A stretch of DNA of 44,039 bases from Actinomycetota bacterium (GCA_012514635.1 JAAYZX010000077.1:1-44039), one strand, 5' to 3'; positions 9,590-18,324 are shown, counted from the first letter of the stretch. Program-made: numbers and translations. Notes: generated from the sequence alone by a model not told the origin.

Positions 9590-9608
9590 CGGCGCCGGTG
9601 CGGCGCCG
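9590..9608 (-). terminator. Short GC hairpin after yajC
   Basis: CGGCGCC and its complement GGCGCCG flank a 5-base loop, 20 bases past the yajC stop codon and just before the secD promoter. It lacks a U-tract, like most hairpins in this window, so termination strength is uncertain. Confidence 0.4.
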
Positions 9609-9628
9609 TGATGGCCGCGCCCTTAGGT

Positions 9629-10036
9629 CTAGTTCTCTTCTTCCTTATCTGCCTCGGTTTCTTCTGAGTCTTCAGCGGCATATTCCTCAACAGCATCCGC
9701 TTCTTCCAGCTCCAATTCTTCCGGTTCGTCCACCACGGGCTTGTCGAGCGCCTTGGCGGCTGTTGCCTTCTGCTCCGCGCTGGCGATCTCGGCTATGGCC
9801 CTGCGGGCTACCTTGATGTTTATACCTTTATCGATCTCCATCACGACCAGGCCTTCTTCGACCCGCTTGACGGTACCGAAGATCCCCCCAATGGTGACTA
9901 TCCTGTCCCCGCGCTTGACCGCGCTGATCAGTTGCTCATGAGCTTTGCGCTGTTTCTGCTGCGGTCTCACCGCCAGAAAATAGAAGATAGCGATGAAGCC
10001 CACCACATAGATGGCCAACAGTCCGATGTTGTTCAA
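9629..10036 (-). CDS. yajC: Preprotein translocase subunit YajC
   Basis: Small membrane accessory protein of SecDF. I chose the TTG at 10036 because GAGGAGG lies five bases upstream and the protein then begins MNNIGLLAIYVVGFIAIFYF, like other YajC proteins. A longer in-frame start at 10081 would add 15 polar residues before the membrane helix. One transmembrane helix is followed by VRPQQKQRKAHEQL, the SH3-like core GDRIVTIGGIFGTVKRV, and a strongly acidic Glu-rich tail of about 50 residues. It lies between tgt and secDF on the same strand. Confidence 0.94.
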   Translation of the reverse strand: MNNIGLLAIYVVGFIAIFYFLAVRPQQKQRKAHEQLISAVKRGDRIVTIGGIFGTVKRVEEGLVVMEIDKGINIKVARRAIAEIASAEQKATAAKALDKPVVDEPEELELEEADAVEEYAAEDSEETEADKEEEN

Positions 10037-10102
10037 TCTCGCCTCCTCATCGGTGACTTGCACCTTGCGATCGCCATACACCTGCGCGCTACGGGCGGTA
10101 TC

Positions 10103-11233
10103 TTACCACGCTCCCTTCAGCCCCTCTTTGAACGCGGCAAATGACCCCTCCACAATAGCTTGTCGAGCCCTCTCTACTAGGGAAAAAAGGAATGTCAAGT
10201 TGTGTTCACTGAGCAGCAATATCCCCAATATTTCTCTCTGCATCACCAGATGCCGCAACACCCCGCGCGAGAAACTGCGGCATGCCGTGCAGGGACACCC
10301 TTCATCTAATGGATCTTTTGACGTAGCGTGCTCTGCATTGCGCAGGTTGATCCGGCCTCCGCTGGTGAAGGCCGTACCCATCCGGGCGGTCCGTGTAGGC
10401 AGCACACAATCGAAAAGGTCTACTCCCCGTTCGATCACTTCCAAAATACCCGGCGGGTCACCGATTCCCATAAAATACCTGATCTGCTCCTCCGGAAGGA
10501 GCTCGGTCACGACTGCTGTGCATTCCAACATGGCGCTTCTATCCTCCCCCACGGAGAGCCCTCCTACAGCATATCCTGGAAAATCGAGCTCCAGCAGTTG
10601 GTGCGTGCTTTCGACACGTAGATCCGGATAAATCCCACCCTGTACGATACCGAGAAGCATCTGCGGACCGTCCGTACCCTGGCCGCCCACCTCCGCGTGG
10701 GCGGCCCGACAACGGGCCGCCCACGCGGAGGTACGGCGCACCGCGCCGGCCACGGCTTCCCGCGGAGCCTCGGCCGGCGCGCATTCGTCGAAGCACATGA
10801 TCATGTCGGCTCCCAGTATTTCCTGTTCCCGAATGGACCGTTCCGGGGTGAAATGCTGGGCGGAACCGTCGTATACCGAGCGGAACGTCACACCTTCGGT
10901 AGTTATTCGCGCCGTGTCGAGCAGACTGAACACTTGAAAACCACCGCTGTCGGTCAGTAATGGTCCATCCCAACCCATGAAACGGTGTAGCCCACCCAGA
11001 TCGCGCACCAATTTCGACCCCGGACGCAGGGAGAGATGATACGTATTGGCCAGCACAATCTGCCCTCCCGCCCCTGCCAACGTCTCAGGCGTCACTCCCT
11101 TGACCGTTCCCTTGGTTCCTACCGGCATGAAGCACGGGGTCCGGACCACGCCACGGGGTGTATGAAGCAGACCGGCACGAGCGTGACCGTCCCGATGCAC
11201 CACTGAAAAAGGGAATGAAGGGATATCGCTCAC
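10103..11233 (-). CDS. tgt: tRNA-guanine transglycosylase (Tgt)
   Basis: Exchanges guanine-34 for preQ1 in tRNAs with GUN anticodons, 376 residues. Landmarks: TPCFMPVGTKGTVKG near the N-terminus, DSGGFQVFSL with the substrate-binding aspartate, LGIVQGG, GGLSVGED, the nucleophile region FDCVLPTRTARMGTAFT, and the zinc site CPCTACRSFSRGVLRHL. It overlaps queA by 4 bases (ATGA), so the two queuosine genes are coupled. A 20-bp perfect inverted repeat (10689-10732) lies inside the gene, across the codons for WAARCRAAH. Confidence 0.98.
   Translation of the reverse strand: MSDIPSFPFSVVHRDGHARAGLLHTPRGVVRTPCFMPVGTKGTVKGVTPETLAGAGGQIVLANTYHLSLRPGSKLVRDLGGLHRFMGWDGPLLTDSGGFQVFSLLDTARITTEGVTFRSVYDGSAQHFTPERSIREQEILGADMIMCFDECAPAEAPREAVAGAVRRTSAWAARCRAAHAEVGGQGTDGPQMLLGIVQGGIYPDLRVESTHQLLELDFPGYAVGGLSVGEDRSAMLECTAVVTELLPEEQIRYFMGIGDPPGILEVIERGVDLFDCVLPTRTARMGTAFTSGGRINLRNAEHATSKDPLDEGCPCTACRSFSRGVLRHLVMQREILGILLLSEHNLTFLFSLVERARQAIVEGSFAAFKEGLKGAW
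10689..10732. repeat. 20-bp perfect palindrome inside tgt
   Basis: Left arm 10689-10708 and right arm 10713-10732 are exact reverse complements with a 4-base loop (ACAA on plus). It lies wholly within the tgt reading frame, encoding TSAWAARCRAAHAEV. Such a long perfect stem inside a conserved coding region is unusual. Confidence 0.9.
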
Positions 11234-12339
11234 GACCCACTCCCGACCGGATCGACGCCTGCAAATACCGAAGGCCGCTCGATCAGCATGGCGTCCCCAA
11301 AACTAAAAAAGCGATACTGACGAGCAACAGCCTCTCGGTACGCATCGCGAACCGCTCCTACACCACCAAAAGCCATAACGAGGGCGAGCAGGGAGGTTCG
11401 AGGCAGATGGAAGTTGGTTATGAGTACATCCACCGCGGCAAACTCGTACCCAGGGGTAATGTACAGGCCCGTGCTACCGCCGACTCCTCCGCCAAGCGAC
11501 GCCGGCGCCGAGGCGCCGGCGATCCGCAGACTTACCCGCGAATTGCCACCATAGAGCGTCTCCAGCACCCGCACCGAGGTGGTTCCAACGGCTATCAGAC
11601 GACGGCGTTCACGCTTGGCACGGTTTATCGCCTTCAGGGACTCAGGGGACACCGTATAAAACTCTCGATGAATGGTGTGGTCTTCCACCACAGGCTCGGA
11701 TATGGGACGAAAAGTATCCAACCCTACGTGAAGCGTGACGGCCGTTATTTCGCAGCCCATAGCGCAGATCTCAGCCAGAAGCTGTTGGGTGAAGTGCAGA
11801 CCGGCCGTGGGTGCAGCTGCCGATCCAAGAGCGGCCGCATAGACGGTCTGATAATCCTCGGGATCCACCGGTTGTCGATGGATGTAGGGAGGCAGGGGCA
11901 ATTCTCCACATCGTTCGAGAAAGGGGATGACGCCTCCGCGGCCCGTCACAGACACCAGCCAACGCCCTTCCTCCAGCAACCGGTGAAGCTCTACCTGTCG
12001 GTTGCCGACCGTCAGCAACATGCCCGCACGTAGACGACGGGACGGACGGGCAAGTGCCTCCCAGACGTCCTCCTGATAACTCGCCGCCGGGCGCAGAAAC
12101 AGCAGCTCCACAGTGCCCCCTGTGTTCTTTCGAGCATAGACCCTGGCCGGCAATACCCGAGAATCGTTGACAACCAGCAAGTCCCCCGGCCGAAGATACC
12201 GCGGCAAATCATCGAAATCAGTGTGAACACGGGCGCCCGAGCCGGTCATTACGAGCAGCCTGCACGAATCACGTGGCTCGACGGGCTGCTGCGCTATCAG
12301 CCCAGGAGGGATATAAAAATCGAGCTCTTCCAGCCGCAC
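11230..12339 (-). CDS. queA: S-adenosylmethionine:tRNA ribosyltransferase-isomerase (QueA)
   Basis: Transfers and isomerises the ribosyl group of SAM onto preQ1-tRNA to form epoxyqueuosine. The frame is open back to 12552, but homology begins at VRLEELDFYIPPGLIAQQP. The GTG at 12339, five bases after the DUF2905 stop codon, is therefore the likely start (369 residues). Conserved blocks include DLLVVNDSRVLPAR, TAGLHFT, GLDTFRPI, GTTSVRVLE and LITNFHLPRTSLL. Between GTTSVRVLE and GLYITPGYEF there is a Gly/Ala/Ser-rich insertion carrying a GC palindrome. The 3' end overlaps tgt. Confidence 0.96.
   Translation of the reverse strand: MRLEELDFYIPPGLIAQQPVEPRDSCRLLVMTGSGARVHTDFDDLPRYLRPGDLLVVNDSRVLPARVYARKNTGGTVELLFLRPAASYQEDVWEALARPSRRLRAGMLLTVGNRQVELHRLLEEGRWLVSVTGRGGVIPFLERCGELPLPPYIHRQPVDPEDYQTVYAAALGSAAAPTAGLHFTQQLLAEICAMGCEITAVTLHVGLDTFRPISEPVVEDHTIHREFYTVSPESLKAINRAKRERRRLIAVGTTSVRVLETLYGGNSRVSLRIAGASAPASLGGGVGGSTGLYITPGYEFAAVDVLITNFHLPRTSLLALVMAFGGVGAVRDAYREAVARQYRFFSFGDAMLIERPSVFAGVDPVGSGS
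11500..11521. repeat. 10-bp GC palindrome inside queA
   Basis: CGCCGGCGCC, two bases, then GGCGCCGGCG. It falls in the codons of the AGASAPASLGGG insertion, which typical QueA proteins do not need, and may be a small inserted or expanded element. Confidence 0.7.
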
Positions 12340-12344
12340 GCGCT

Positions 12345-12563
12345 CTACCGGCGTCGCAGGAACAGATTGAGGATGAGGGTGGCGACCACACTCACCAGCA
12401 ACATCACGCCTAAGGGAACGTACACCGTAACGTTCTTCCCTCGCAAGACAAGATCGCCGGGCATGCGATCCAACCCCAGGCGCGATAGCAGCCAGAGCGT
12501 GACACCCAACACCGCCAGCACCCCGCCAACCAGGAGGAGGATTTTCCCCCAACGTTCAAGCAC
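12345..12563 (-). CDS. DUF2905 family small membrane protein
   Basis: A 72-residue protein starting at a GTG that overlaps the queH stop, with GGGAGAGG seven bases upstream. Two hydrophobic helices (ILLLVGGVLAVLGVTLWLL and YVPLGVMLLVSVVATLILNLFL) flank the conserved linker RMPGDLVLRGKNVTVYVP, which is the DUF2905 signature. The function is unknown. Such genes often lie near queA/ruvB, as here. The stop codon is only five bases before the queA start. Confidence 0.88.
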   Translation of the reverse strand: MLERWGKILLLVGGVLAVLGVTLWLLSRLGLDRMPGDLVLRGKNVTVYVPLGVMLLVSVVATLILNLFLRRR

Positions 12564-13125
12564 CTCGATACCTCTCCCACTCGGATAGGATGCATCCGCA
12601 GTACTGCTGGCGATAGAGATCCAGTTCACGAGCTTGGTGTCTGGATTCACGGTAGCGGGGCCGAAGATCCTCGTAGAGGAAGGATACTCCGTGCCGTCGT
12701 GCGGCCTCTGTGCCCCCCTCCCTGATTGCCTCGTGATCCTGCCAAGGACTGATGGCCAGACTAGTGGTAAATGCGGTGGCCCCCACTAAGACCGCCTGCC
12801 TTGCAGCAGCTTCCAGTCTCATCCCAATACACGCGCGACAACGACTCTCGCCCCGCAACCCCACCAATCGGAACCATTCGACAGGATCGTAGCTCAAATC
12901 CTCCACCAACTCGAACGAACGCGCCTGCGCCAGAATGCGCGCTCCCTCCAACCGTTTTCTGTGCTCTTGAAACGGCTGTATGTTCGGATTGTAGAACAGC
13001 CCGATCACCTGCAGTCCTTCTTCTTGCCAGAACCGTTCCGTAGCTGTGGCACAAGGACCGCAGCAGATGTGGAGCAGCACTGCTCTCGACGGGACTACAC
13101 TCTGGATGTCAGGTTTAGTGTTCAT
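12556..13125 (-). CDS. queH: Epoxyqueuosine reductase QueH
   Basis: Final step of queuosine synthesis: reduces epoxyqueuosine-tRNA to queuosine-tRNA. The DUF208/QueH cysteine pattern is complete: HICCGPC near the N-terminus, [10 protein letters not shown] in the middle and YCGC at the C-terminus, expected to bind a 4Fe-4S cluster and a further metal. QueH is the non-homologous alternative to cobalamin-dependent QueG, common in anaerobes and Gram-positives. I used the ATG at 13125, which overlaps the ruvB end by 11 bases; in-frame GTG 13167, ATG 13149 and TTG 13131 are possible. No strong ribosome site separates them. Confidence 0.93.
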   Translation of the reverse strand: MNTKPDIQSVVPSRAVLLHICCGPCATATERFWQEEGLQVIGLFYNPNIQPFQEHRKRLEGARILAQARSFELVEDLSYDPVEWFRLVGLRGESRCRACIGMRLEAAARQAVLVGATAFTTSLAISPWQDHEAIREGGTEAARRHGVSFLYEDLRPRYRESRHQARELDLYRQQYCGCILSEWERYRGA

Positions 13126-14170
13126 TGTCAAATAGCTGAGGGACTCCATTAGGCATAGAGGCGCCACAGTGTTGATACCCCAGACGGGTCAATACTCGTC
13201 CGCGTGGCGTCCGTTTCAAGAAACCCCGCTGAAGAAGATACGGCTCGTACACGTCCTCGATGGTGTCGGGCTCCTCGCCGATGGCTACAGCCAGAGTTGA
13301 GAGTCCAACCGGCCCACCATCGAAATTCCTCAAGATAAGATTGAGGATTTCTCGGTCGATATGGTCGAGGCCTTCTCCATCCACCTGGAACAACTCCAGC
13401 GCTTCGCGGGCAATAGCGGCCGTGATATGGCCTTGGTGACGCACCTGAGCGTAGTCACGAACCCGCTTGAGCAGACGGTTGGCGATACGCGGCGTACCAC
13501 GTGAACGACAGGCGATCTCCTCGGCGCCTTCCGCATCCAAACGCACACCCAGCAGATCCGCGGAACGCATGACGATCAGGTCTAGATCTTCCACAGGATA
13601 GTGCTCCAGCCGATGTGATAAACCGAAACGATCCCGCAACGGTGTGGTGATGAGCCCGGAGCGAGTGGTGGCGCCTATAAGCGTGAAATGCGGCAGATCC
13701 AAGCGGATACTGCGCGCGCTGGGTCCCTGGCCGATCACGATATCGATCTGGAAATCTTCCATAGCGGGATAGAGAATCTCTTCAATAGCGCGGTTGAGCC
13801 GGTGAATCTCGTCGATGAACAGAACGTCACCTTCACCGAGAGAGGTGAGGATGGCGGCCATATCCGCCTTGCGTTCCAGCGCCGGCCCCGAGGTAGTACC
13901 CATGGCTACACCCATCTCGTTGGCGATAATGCCGGCCAGAGTCGTTTTCCCCAGCCCGGGCGGACCGGCCAGCAACACGTGGTCTAACGGCTCCCCACGG
14001 CTCAACGCGGCTTGGATAAAGATGGACAGCTGCTCTCGGAGAAGATTCTGCCCTATGAATGTGGCGAGCGTACGCGGGCGAAGCGACCCTTCCAATTCTT
14101 GGTCGTCGGCGAAGCGGGCCGGATCAGCCAGATCGTTGCGCTTCCCGGATTGCGAAGATTCGCCGCTCAT
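13115..14170 (-). CDS. ruvB: Holliday junction branch-migration helicase RuvB
   Basis: AAA+ ATPase that drives RuvAB branch migration, 351 residues. Landmarks: [12 protein letters not shown] near the N-terminus, Walker [12 protein letters not shown], Walker [12 protein letters not shown], sensor [18 protein letters not shown], arginine-bearing [17 protein letters not shown], and the winged-helix C-terminus [16 protein letters not shown]. It lies 22 bases after ruvA; the order ruvC-ruvA-ruvB is the classic one. Confidence 0.99.
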   Translation of the reverse strand: MSGESSQSGKRNDLADPARFADDQELEGSLRPRTLATFIGQNLLREQLSIFIQAALSRGEPLDHVLLAGPPGLGKTTLAGIIANEMGVAMGTTSGPALERKADMAAILTSLGEGDVLFIDEIHRLNRAIEEILYPAMEDFQIDIVIGQGPSARSIRLDLPHFTLIGATTRSGLITTPLRDRFGLSHRLEHYPVEDLDLIVMRSADLLGVRLDAEGAEEIACRSRGTPRIANRLLKRVRDYAQVRHQGHITAAIAREALELFQVDGEGLDHIDREILNLILRNFDGGPVGLSTLAVAIGEEPDTIEDVYEPYLLQRGFLKRTPRGRVLTRLGYQHCGASMPNGVPQLFDNEH

Positions 14171-14192
14171 ACCGGTACCTTGTGGAAGTCTC

Positions 14193-14801
14193 TCACGAAC
14201 GCCTCGTCAATGCCCTGCGGACCAACGTCTGGACTGTATCGTCGACCGACGCATTCCGCAGCGCATGTTCGGCTTCAGCAGCGCTCATTCCCAGCTCCGC
14301 GAGCGCCGCTCGAGCCAGAGATATGGTATCAGGCTCACCGGATGACGCCGTCTCATCGGAAGCACCGTCTCTCGAATCTGCGTCCTCTCCGATCCATCTG
14401 TCGCCCACCTTGTCTTTGAGCTCCAATATCAGGCGTTCAGCAGTCTTCTTGCCGAGACCCGGAACGGCCGAAAGCGTTCGTGCATCTTCGGCTGCCAGCG
14501 CCCGCGCGATCTCCGCAGGCCTGTAGTTCGACAGCAAAGCCAACGCCAGCTTAGGGCCTACTTTGGTCACGGTGATGAGAAGACTGAACAGAGATCTCTC
14601 GTCCTCCCCGGCGAAGCCGTACAGATGCAGCGCGTCTTCCTTCACGTTAAGGTACGTGAAGACTGTGGCTTCCTGACCTTCTCCCGGCAGGTCCCGCATA
14701 CTCAAGGCGGGAACTTCCACCCGAAACCCTACGCCGCCAATACCGATCACCACACTGTTTGGGTATTTGCGCACAACCACACCACTCAGACGATCTATCA
14801 C
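14193..14801 (-). CDS. ruvA: Holliday junction DNA-binding protein RuvA
   Basis: Tetrameric junction-binding subunit of RuvAB, 202 residues. The N-terminal OB fold starts [12 protein letters not shown], the centre has helix-hairpin-helix motifs ([18 protein letters not shown] and [23 protein letters not shown]), and the C-terminal UBA-like domain ([19 protein letters not shown]) contacts RuvB. The linker is Ser/Asp/Glu-rich. The gene begins five bases after the ruvC stop. Confidence 0.98.
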   Translation of the reverse strand: MIDRLSGVVVRKYPNSVVIGIGGVGFRVEVPALSMRDLPGEGQEATVFTYLNVKEDALHLYGFAGEDERSLFSLLITVTKVGPKLALALLSNYRPAEIARALAAEDARTLSAVPGLGKKTAERLILELKDKVGDRWIGEDADSRDGASDETASSGEPDTISLARAALAELGMSAAEAEHALRNASVDDTVQTLVRRALTRRS

Positions 14802-14806
14802 ACGCC

Positions 14807-15361
14807 TTACCTCCTCCGTTCCGTCTGCCGCTTTCCACGGGCTTCGGCGGCAGCTAGTCTGCCTCGAAATCCCAGGGAGTTGGCATGACAGATAGCAACG
14901 GCCAACGCATCAGCGGCATCGTCGGGACGTGGTATTTTGTCCAGCTTCAGCAACAACCTGACCATCTCCTGGACCTGGCGTTTATCGGCCCTCCCATACC
15001 CGACAACCCCCTGCTTGACCTGTTGCGGCGTGTATTCGAACACTTCCCGGTTGGACTGGGCGCAGGAGAGCAGTGCGACACCCCGCGCCTGACCTACTGC
15101 CAGGGCCGTCCGAGCGTTCACGTTGAAGAAGAGTGACTCCACTGCTACGCACTGCGGGTCGGTGCGCGCGATGATGCCACAGAGCTCTTGGTAAAGGAGT
15201 AGTAGCCTGCGCGCGAGCGGCCAACCCGCCGGGGTGCTTACGGCCCCAAAATCAACCGGACGGAATTTGCCGGCCTGTAGCTCCACCACGCCGTAACCCA
15301 TGAGCCCCGAACCCGGGTCGAGACCCAGAATGACACTTGAACCGGAGACGACCGTTGCCAC
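14807..15361 (-). CDS. ruvC: Holliday junction resolvase RuvC
   Basis: Junction-cleaving nuclease. Acidic catalytic residues are visible: Asp in ILGLDPGSG, Glu in AVESLFFNVN, and the Asp pair in PDDAADALAVA. The frame is open further upstream, but that part is antisense to yebC. The GTG at 15361, one base past the yebC stop, gives 184 residues, close to the family length. The ribosome site is weak, suggesting coupling to yebC translation. Confidence 0.95.
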   Translation of the reverse strand: MATVVSGSSVILGLDPGSGLMGYGVVELQAGKFRPVDFGAVSTPAGWPLARRLLLLYQELCGIIARTDPQCVAVESLFFNVNARTALAVGQARGVALLSCAQSNREVFEYTPQQVKQGVVGYGRADKRQVQEMVRLLLKLDKIPRPDDAADALAVAICHANSLGFRGRLAAAEARGKRQTERRR

Positions 15362-15362
15362 A

Positions 15363-16115
15363 TCAGTCCAGGAGGACTTCCATAATGTGGTCCGGGATAT
15401 CGAAGTTGGCGAACACTTCCTGGACATCATCATGATCTTCAAGGTTTTCGAGTAGGCGCAGAGTCTTGCGCGCGTCCGCCTCGTCCAGTACAACGGTGGT
15501 GCTGGGAATCATGGTGAGTTCGGCGGAAGTGAAGCCAATACCGGCCGCTTCCAGAGTTGCGCGCACGGCCATGAACTCGCTGGGGTCGGTGTGAATTTCG
15601 ATGCTGTCACCCTCGGTCAGCACGTCTTCCGCACCGCCGTCGAGAGCCGCCATCATGACGTCGTCCTCGTTGTACGTACCGGCATCAACGAAAATGACGC
15701 CCTTCCGCTCAAAAATCCAGCCGACCGAGCCATCGGTGCCCAACTTGCCGCCGGCTCGGTCGAAAATGTGACGCATATCTGCAGCCGAGCGGTTCTTATT
15801 GTCGGTCAGTACAGCCACATACACAGCTACACCGTTGGGGCCGTATCCCTCATATGTCAGGTGCTGATAATTCTCGGCCTCGCTGCCGGCGCCCGTACCC
15901 TTCTTGATAGCACGGTCGACATTATCGTTGGGCATATTGGCATCTTTGGCCTTCTGAATGGCCTGCACCAGAGCAGCGTTGTGATCGGGGTCGCCCCCAC
16001 CTTCTTTGGCTGCAACCGTGATGGCACGCGAGAGCTTGGCGAACTCTTTGCCCCGCTTGGCGTCGGCAGCCGCCTTCTTGTGTTTGATACCAGACCATTT
16101 GGAGTGGCCGGCCAT
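15363..16115 (-). CDS. yebC: YebC/PmpR family transcription/translation factor
   Basis: A 250-residue protein starting MAGHSKWSGIKHKKAAADAKRGKEF, the nearly invariant YebC N-terminus. Further signatures are MPNDNVDRAIKKGTG and YEGYGPNGVAVYVAVLTDNKNR. Family members act as DNA-binding regulators or as ribosome-associated factors relieving proline stalls. GGAGG lies seven bases before the ATG. It is first in the yebC-ruvC-ruvA-ruvB-queH-DUF2905-queA-tgt run. Confidence 0.97.
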   Translation of the reverse strand: MAGHSKWSGIKHKKAAADAKRGKEFAKLSRAITVAAKEGGGDPDHNAALVQAIQKAKDANMPNDNVDRAIKKGTGAGSEAENYQHLTYEGYGPNGVAVYVAVLTDNKNRSAADMRHIFDRAGGKLGTDGSVGWIFERKGVIFVDAGTYNEDDVMMAALDGGAEDVLTEGDSIEIHTDPSEFMAVRATLEAAGIGFTSAELTMIPSTTVVLDEADARKTLRLLENLEDHDDVQEVFANFDIPDHIMEVLLD

Positions 16116-16267
16116 TCCTCACACCTCCTGGAACATACGCAGCCTCGTGTCTAATTTGGGTTGGGAACGGAACGCCCGCACCGAGATGCTCTACCTCTGC
16201 GACATACGCACATGCCGTCTACAGGTTCCCTGCAGATCCAATGCGCCCATCACCGGTGACACATATC

Positions 16268-17152
16268 CTACCAGCCCCGCTCCTGCAAACGTTGTTCCGG
16301 TGCAATGGCGGAGATCTCCAAGCCCGGCATTGCCTCGCCCAAACCACGAGAGACTTCGGCCAGGATGGCGGGGTTTCGGTAGTTGGTGGTGGCCCGTACT
16401 ATGGCTTGGGCTCTGGATGTGGGATCGGCGCTCTTGAAGATACCTGAGCCCACAAATACTCCGTCGGCTCCCAATTGCATCATGAGGGCGGCATCGGCAG
16501 GCGTAGCGACACCGCCGGCGGCAAAGTTGACCACCGGTAGCGCCCCTTGAGCGGCCACCTGTGCCACCAGCTCGTACGGCGCGGCCAGTTCCTTCGCTGC
16601 CGCGAACAATTCGTCGGGATCCAGGGAGCGTAGACGACGTATCTCGTCCTGCACCGTCCGCATGTGTCGTACGGCCTCCACCACATTACCGGAGCCGGCC
16701 TCACCTTTGGTACGAATCATGGCCGCACCCTCAGCTATACGTCTAAGCGCCTCTCCTAGATTGCGGGCGCCGCAAACGAAGGGAACGGTGAACGTCCACT
16801 TGTTGATGTGGTGATGCTCGTCGGCGGGCGTGAGGACTTCGCTCTCGTCGATGTAGTCAACATTGAGAGCCTCCAAGATCTGGGCTTCTACGAAATGCCC
16901 TATACGTACTTTGGCCATCACGGGAATAGAGACCGCCTCCTGGATCTCTACTATCTTGGTAGGGTCGGCCATGCGGGCTACGCCACCTTGGGCACGGATG
17001 TCGGCCGGCACGCGTTCCAGGGCCATGACGGCACAGGCACCTGCCTCTTCGGCGATCTTGGCCTGCTGAGCATTGGTGACATCCATGATGACGCCACCCT
17101 TGAACATCTCGGCCAGACCGGCCTTGACGCGGGGAGTACCAGCTTCCTTCAC
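16268..17152 (-). CDS. pdxS: Pyridoxal 5'-phosphate synthase subunit PdxS
   Basis: Lyase subunit that makes PLP from ribose-5-phosphate, glyceraldehyde-3-phosphate and ammonia. The (beta/alpha)8 barrel has GGVIMDV, the Schiff-base lysine in [13 protein letters not shown], the second lysine in [17 protein letters not shown], and the phosphate-binding [17 protein letters not shown]. The GTG at 17152 has GGAGGG about eight bases upstream and gives 294 residues, the usual length; the open frame extends nine codons further. The glutaminase partner pdxT is not adjacent on either side and is nowhere in the window, which is unusual. Confidence 0.98.
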   Translation of the reverse strand: MKEAGTPRVKAGLAEMFKGGVIMDVTNAQQAKIAEEAGACAVMALERVPADIRAQGGVARMADPTKIVEIQEAVSIPVMAKVRIGHFVEAQILEALNVDYIDESEVLTPADEHHHINKWTFTVPFVCGARNLGEALRRIAEGAAMIRTKGEAGSGNVVEAVRHMRTVQDEIRRLRSLDPDELFAAAKELAAPYELVAQVAAQGALPVVNFAAGGVATPADAALMMQLGADGVFVGSGIFKSADPTSRAQAIVRATTNYRNPAILAEVSRGLGEAMPGLEISAIAPEQRLQERGW

Positions 17153-17185
17153 GATTCGTCCCTCCAATTCGGCATGCACTCAAAG

Positions 17186-17214
17186 AGTTTAGCCGACCCC
17201 TACCGGCCCTTCAA
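17186..17214 (-). promoter_or_regulatory. Promoter for pdxS
   Basis: Minus strand TTGAAG (17214-17209), 17 bases, then TAAACT (17191-17186), each four of six matches to consensus. It lies 34 bases upstream of the chosen GTG. Its -35 box overlaps the base of the hairpin that follows the RpiR gene. Confidence 0.6.
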
Positions 17215-17254
17215 CGCACCACCCTGCCGCCATTGGCGGGATGGTGGTGCGTTG
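17212..17254 (-). terminator. Hairpin between the RpiR regulator and pdxS
   Basis: Outer 12-bp stem CAACGCACCACC/GGTGGTGCGTTG enclosing a second 5-bp stem CCGCC/GGCGG. It lies 12 bases past the regulator stop codon. There is no U-tract, so it may be a U-less terminator of the kind proposed for GC-rich actinobacteria. Confidence 0.6.
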
Positions 17255-17266
17255 CGGCGGCAGACT

Positions 17267-18130
17267 TTACTTCAGCCACCCAGAATCTGCCACGTGTCCG
17301 CGTACGGCACGCAGACGCGCGTCGAAACCCTCACGATCACGGGCATAGACCGCCCCGGCCAGCGCTCCTACCAGGCTGAGGGGGCCAACGAGCGAATGGG
17401 CAAAAAACGTGGAATCAATATCGGCAAACAGGGTTACATCGGCCTTCCCCGCAAGCTCGGATAGAGAGTTGTCCGTGATGGCAAGCGTCCCACTGCCCTG
17501 CTCGGCAGCCGCCTGTAGAAAAGCCACCGCCTGGGGATGCGCCTTGCGAAAGCCCACTGCCAACAATGCGTCCTGCGCAGTCAACCGTACTAATCGTGCC
17601 ACTTGGGCTTCGCTTCCGTCCGTGACTACGGCCGTGGATATGCCCAGAAGTTCAAACACGTAACCGGCATGCAGGGCCACCACTGCGGCTTCGTTCAGTC
17701 CCACCACAAGGAGGTGTGTCGCGCCCAGCAAAATATCGACCGCCCGATCGAAAGCAGCCAGCGAGTTTTTGGTAAGCGTTTCCTCCAAGCTCAGCATATC
17801 GGTGCGCAGAGCGCGCGTAAGCAGGTCTTCCTCCACAACGAACAGCAGCTGATCATCGCGCACCAGAGGCCTGGTGCTGGTGCCGAGTCGATGCTCATCG
17901 CGCGCCGCTTTCTGGAGATCCGGATATCCGGTGAATCCTAAGGATTGTGCAAAGCGCACGACGGTGGAGCTCGATGTGTTGCCCTTACGGGCGAGCTCTT
18001 CCGCACTCAGATACCCAATCTCATCAACATGATCGATAATGTACCGAGCGATGGCCTTCTGCGAGCGGGAAAAGGTGTCAAATCCCTGCTCGAGCAGATC
18101 ACTTACACGCCTGGGCCTGCTGCCGTCCAC
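17267..18130 (-). CDS. MurR/RpiR family transcriptional regulator
   Basis: DNA-binding regulator of the RpiR family. The N-terminal HTH_6 domain is clear (FSRSQKAIARYIIDHVDEIGYLSAEELARKGNTSSSTVVRFAQSLGF). A SIS sugar-phosphate-binding domain follows (LLVVGLNEAAVVALHAGYVFELLGI, later DALLAVGFRKAHPQAV and LAITDNSLSELAGKAD). The effector is unknown, perhaps a phosphosugar. The start is ambiguous: GTG 18130 with GGAG four bases upstream, or ATG 18178, 11 bases after a strong GGAGGAG. It precedes pdxS on the same strand but is separated by a hairpin and the pdxS promoter. Confidence 0.9.
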   Translation of the reverse strand: MDGSRPRRVSDLLEQGFDTFSRSQKAIARYIIDHVDEIGYLSAEELARKGNTSSSTVVRFAQSLGFTGYPDLQKAARDEHRLGTSTRPLVRDDQLLFVVEEDLLTRALRTDMLSLEETLTKNSLAAFDRAVDILLGATHLLVVGLNEAAVVALHAGYVFELLGISTAVVTDGSEAQVARLVRLTAQDALLAVGFRKAHPQAVAFLQAAAEQGSGTLAITDNSLSELAGKADVTLFADIDSTFFAHSLVGPLSLVGALAGAVYARDREGFDARLRAVRGHVADSGWLK

Positions 18131-18162
18131 ATTTCTCCACGTGTGAAGTCTTGTTGCATACC

Positions 18163-18175
18163 TTGTATTGTACAA
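18163..18175 (-). promoter_or_regulatory. Possible -10 element/operator before the RpiR gene
   Basis: The 13 bases TTGTACAATACAA (minus strand) are an exact inverted repeat TTGTA/TACAA and contain a -10-like TACAAT. The site is 33 bases upstream of the GTG start, so it could be a promoter, an autoregulatory operator, or both. No good -35 is visible. Confidence 0.4.
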
Positions 18176-18287
18176 CATCCATTGCAGATCTCCTCCGTAC
18201 AACTGCTGCCTTAACGCACAACCGAGACGGAAGCATCGGCAACGCAGATTCGGGCTTAGACGGCAGATTTGTGTGTGCCGAAACGAC

Positions 18288-18324
18288 CCGCGCCGGGCCC
18301 CCCGAATGGGGAGACCCGGCGCGG
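18288..18324 (-). terminator. Terminator hairpin after the EF-G-like gene
   Basis: Ten-bp stem CCGCGCCGGG/CCCGGCGCGG, with an inner CCCC/GGGG pairing around GAAT, about 40 bases past the stop codon of the EF-G-like gene. The minus-strand tail GTCGTTTCGG has only a short T run. Confidence 0.65.

Noticed and set aside
12340-12552. 71-codon N-terminal extension of QueA
   Set aside because: Overlaps the DUF2905 gene in another frame and has no homology to QueA; the GTG at 12339 fits better.
16116-16267. tRNA-like segment (GGTAGAGCA) between yebC and pdxS
   Set aside because: Only a D-arm-like stretch; no acceptor or T-arm pairing could be made.
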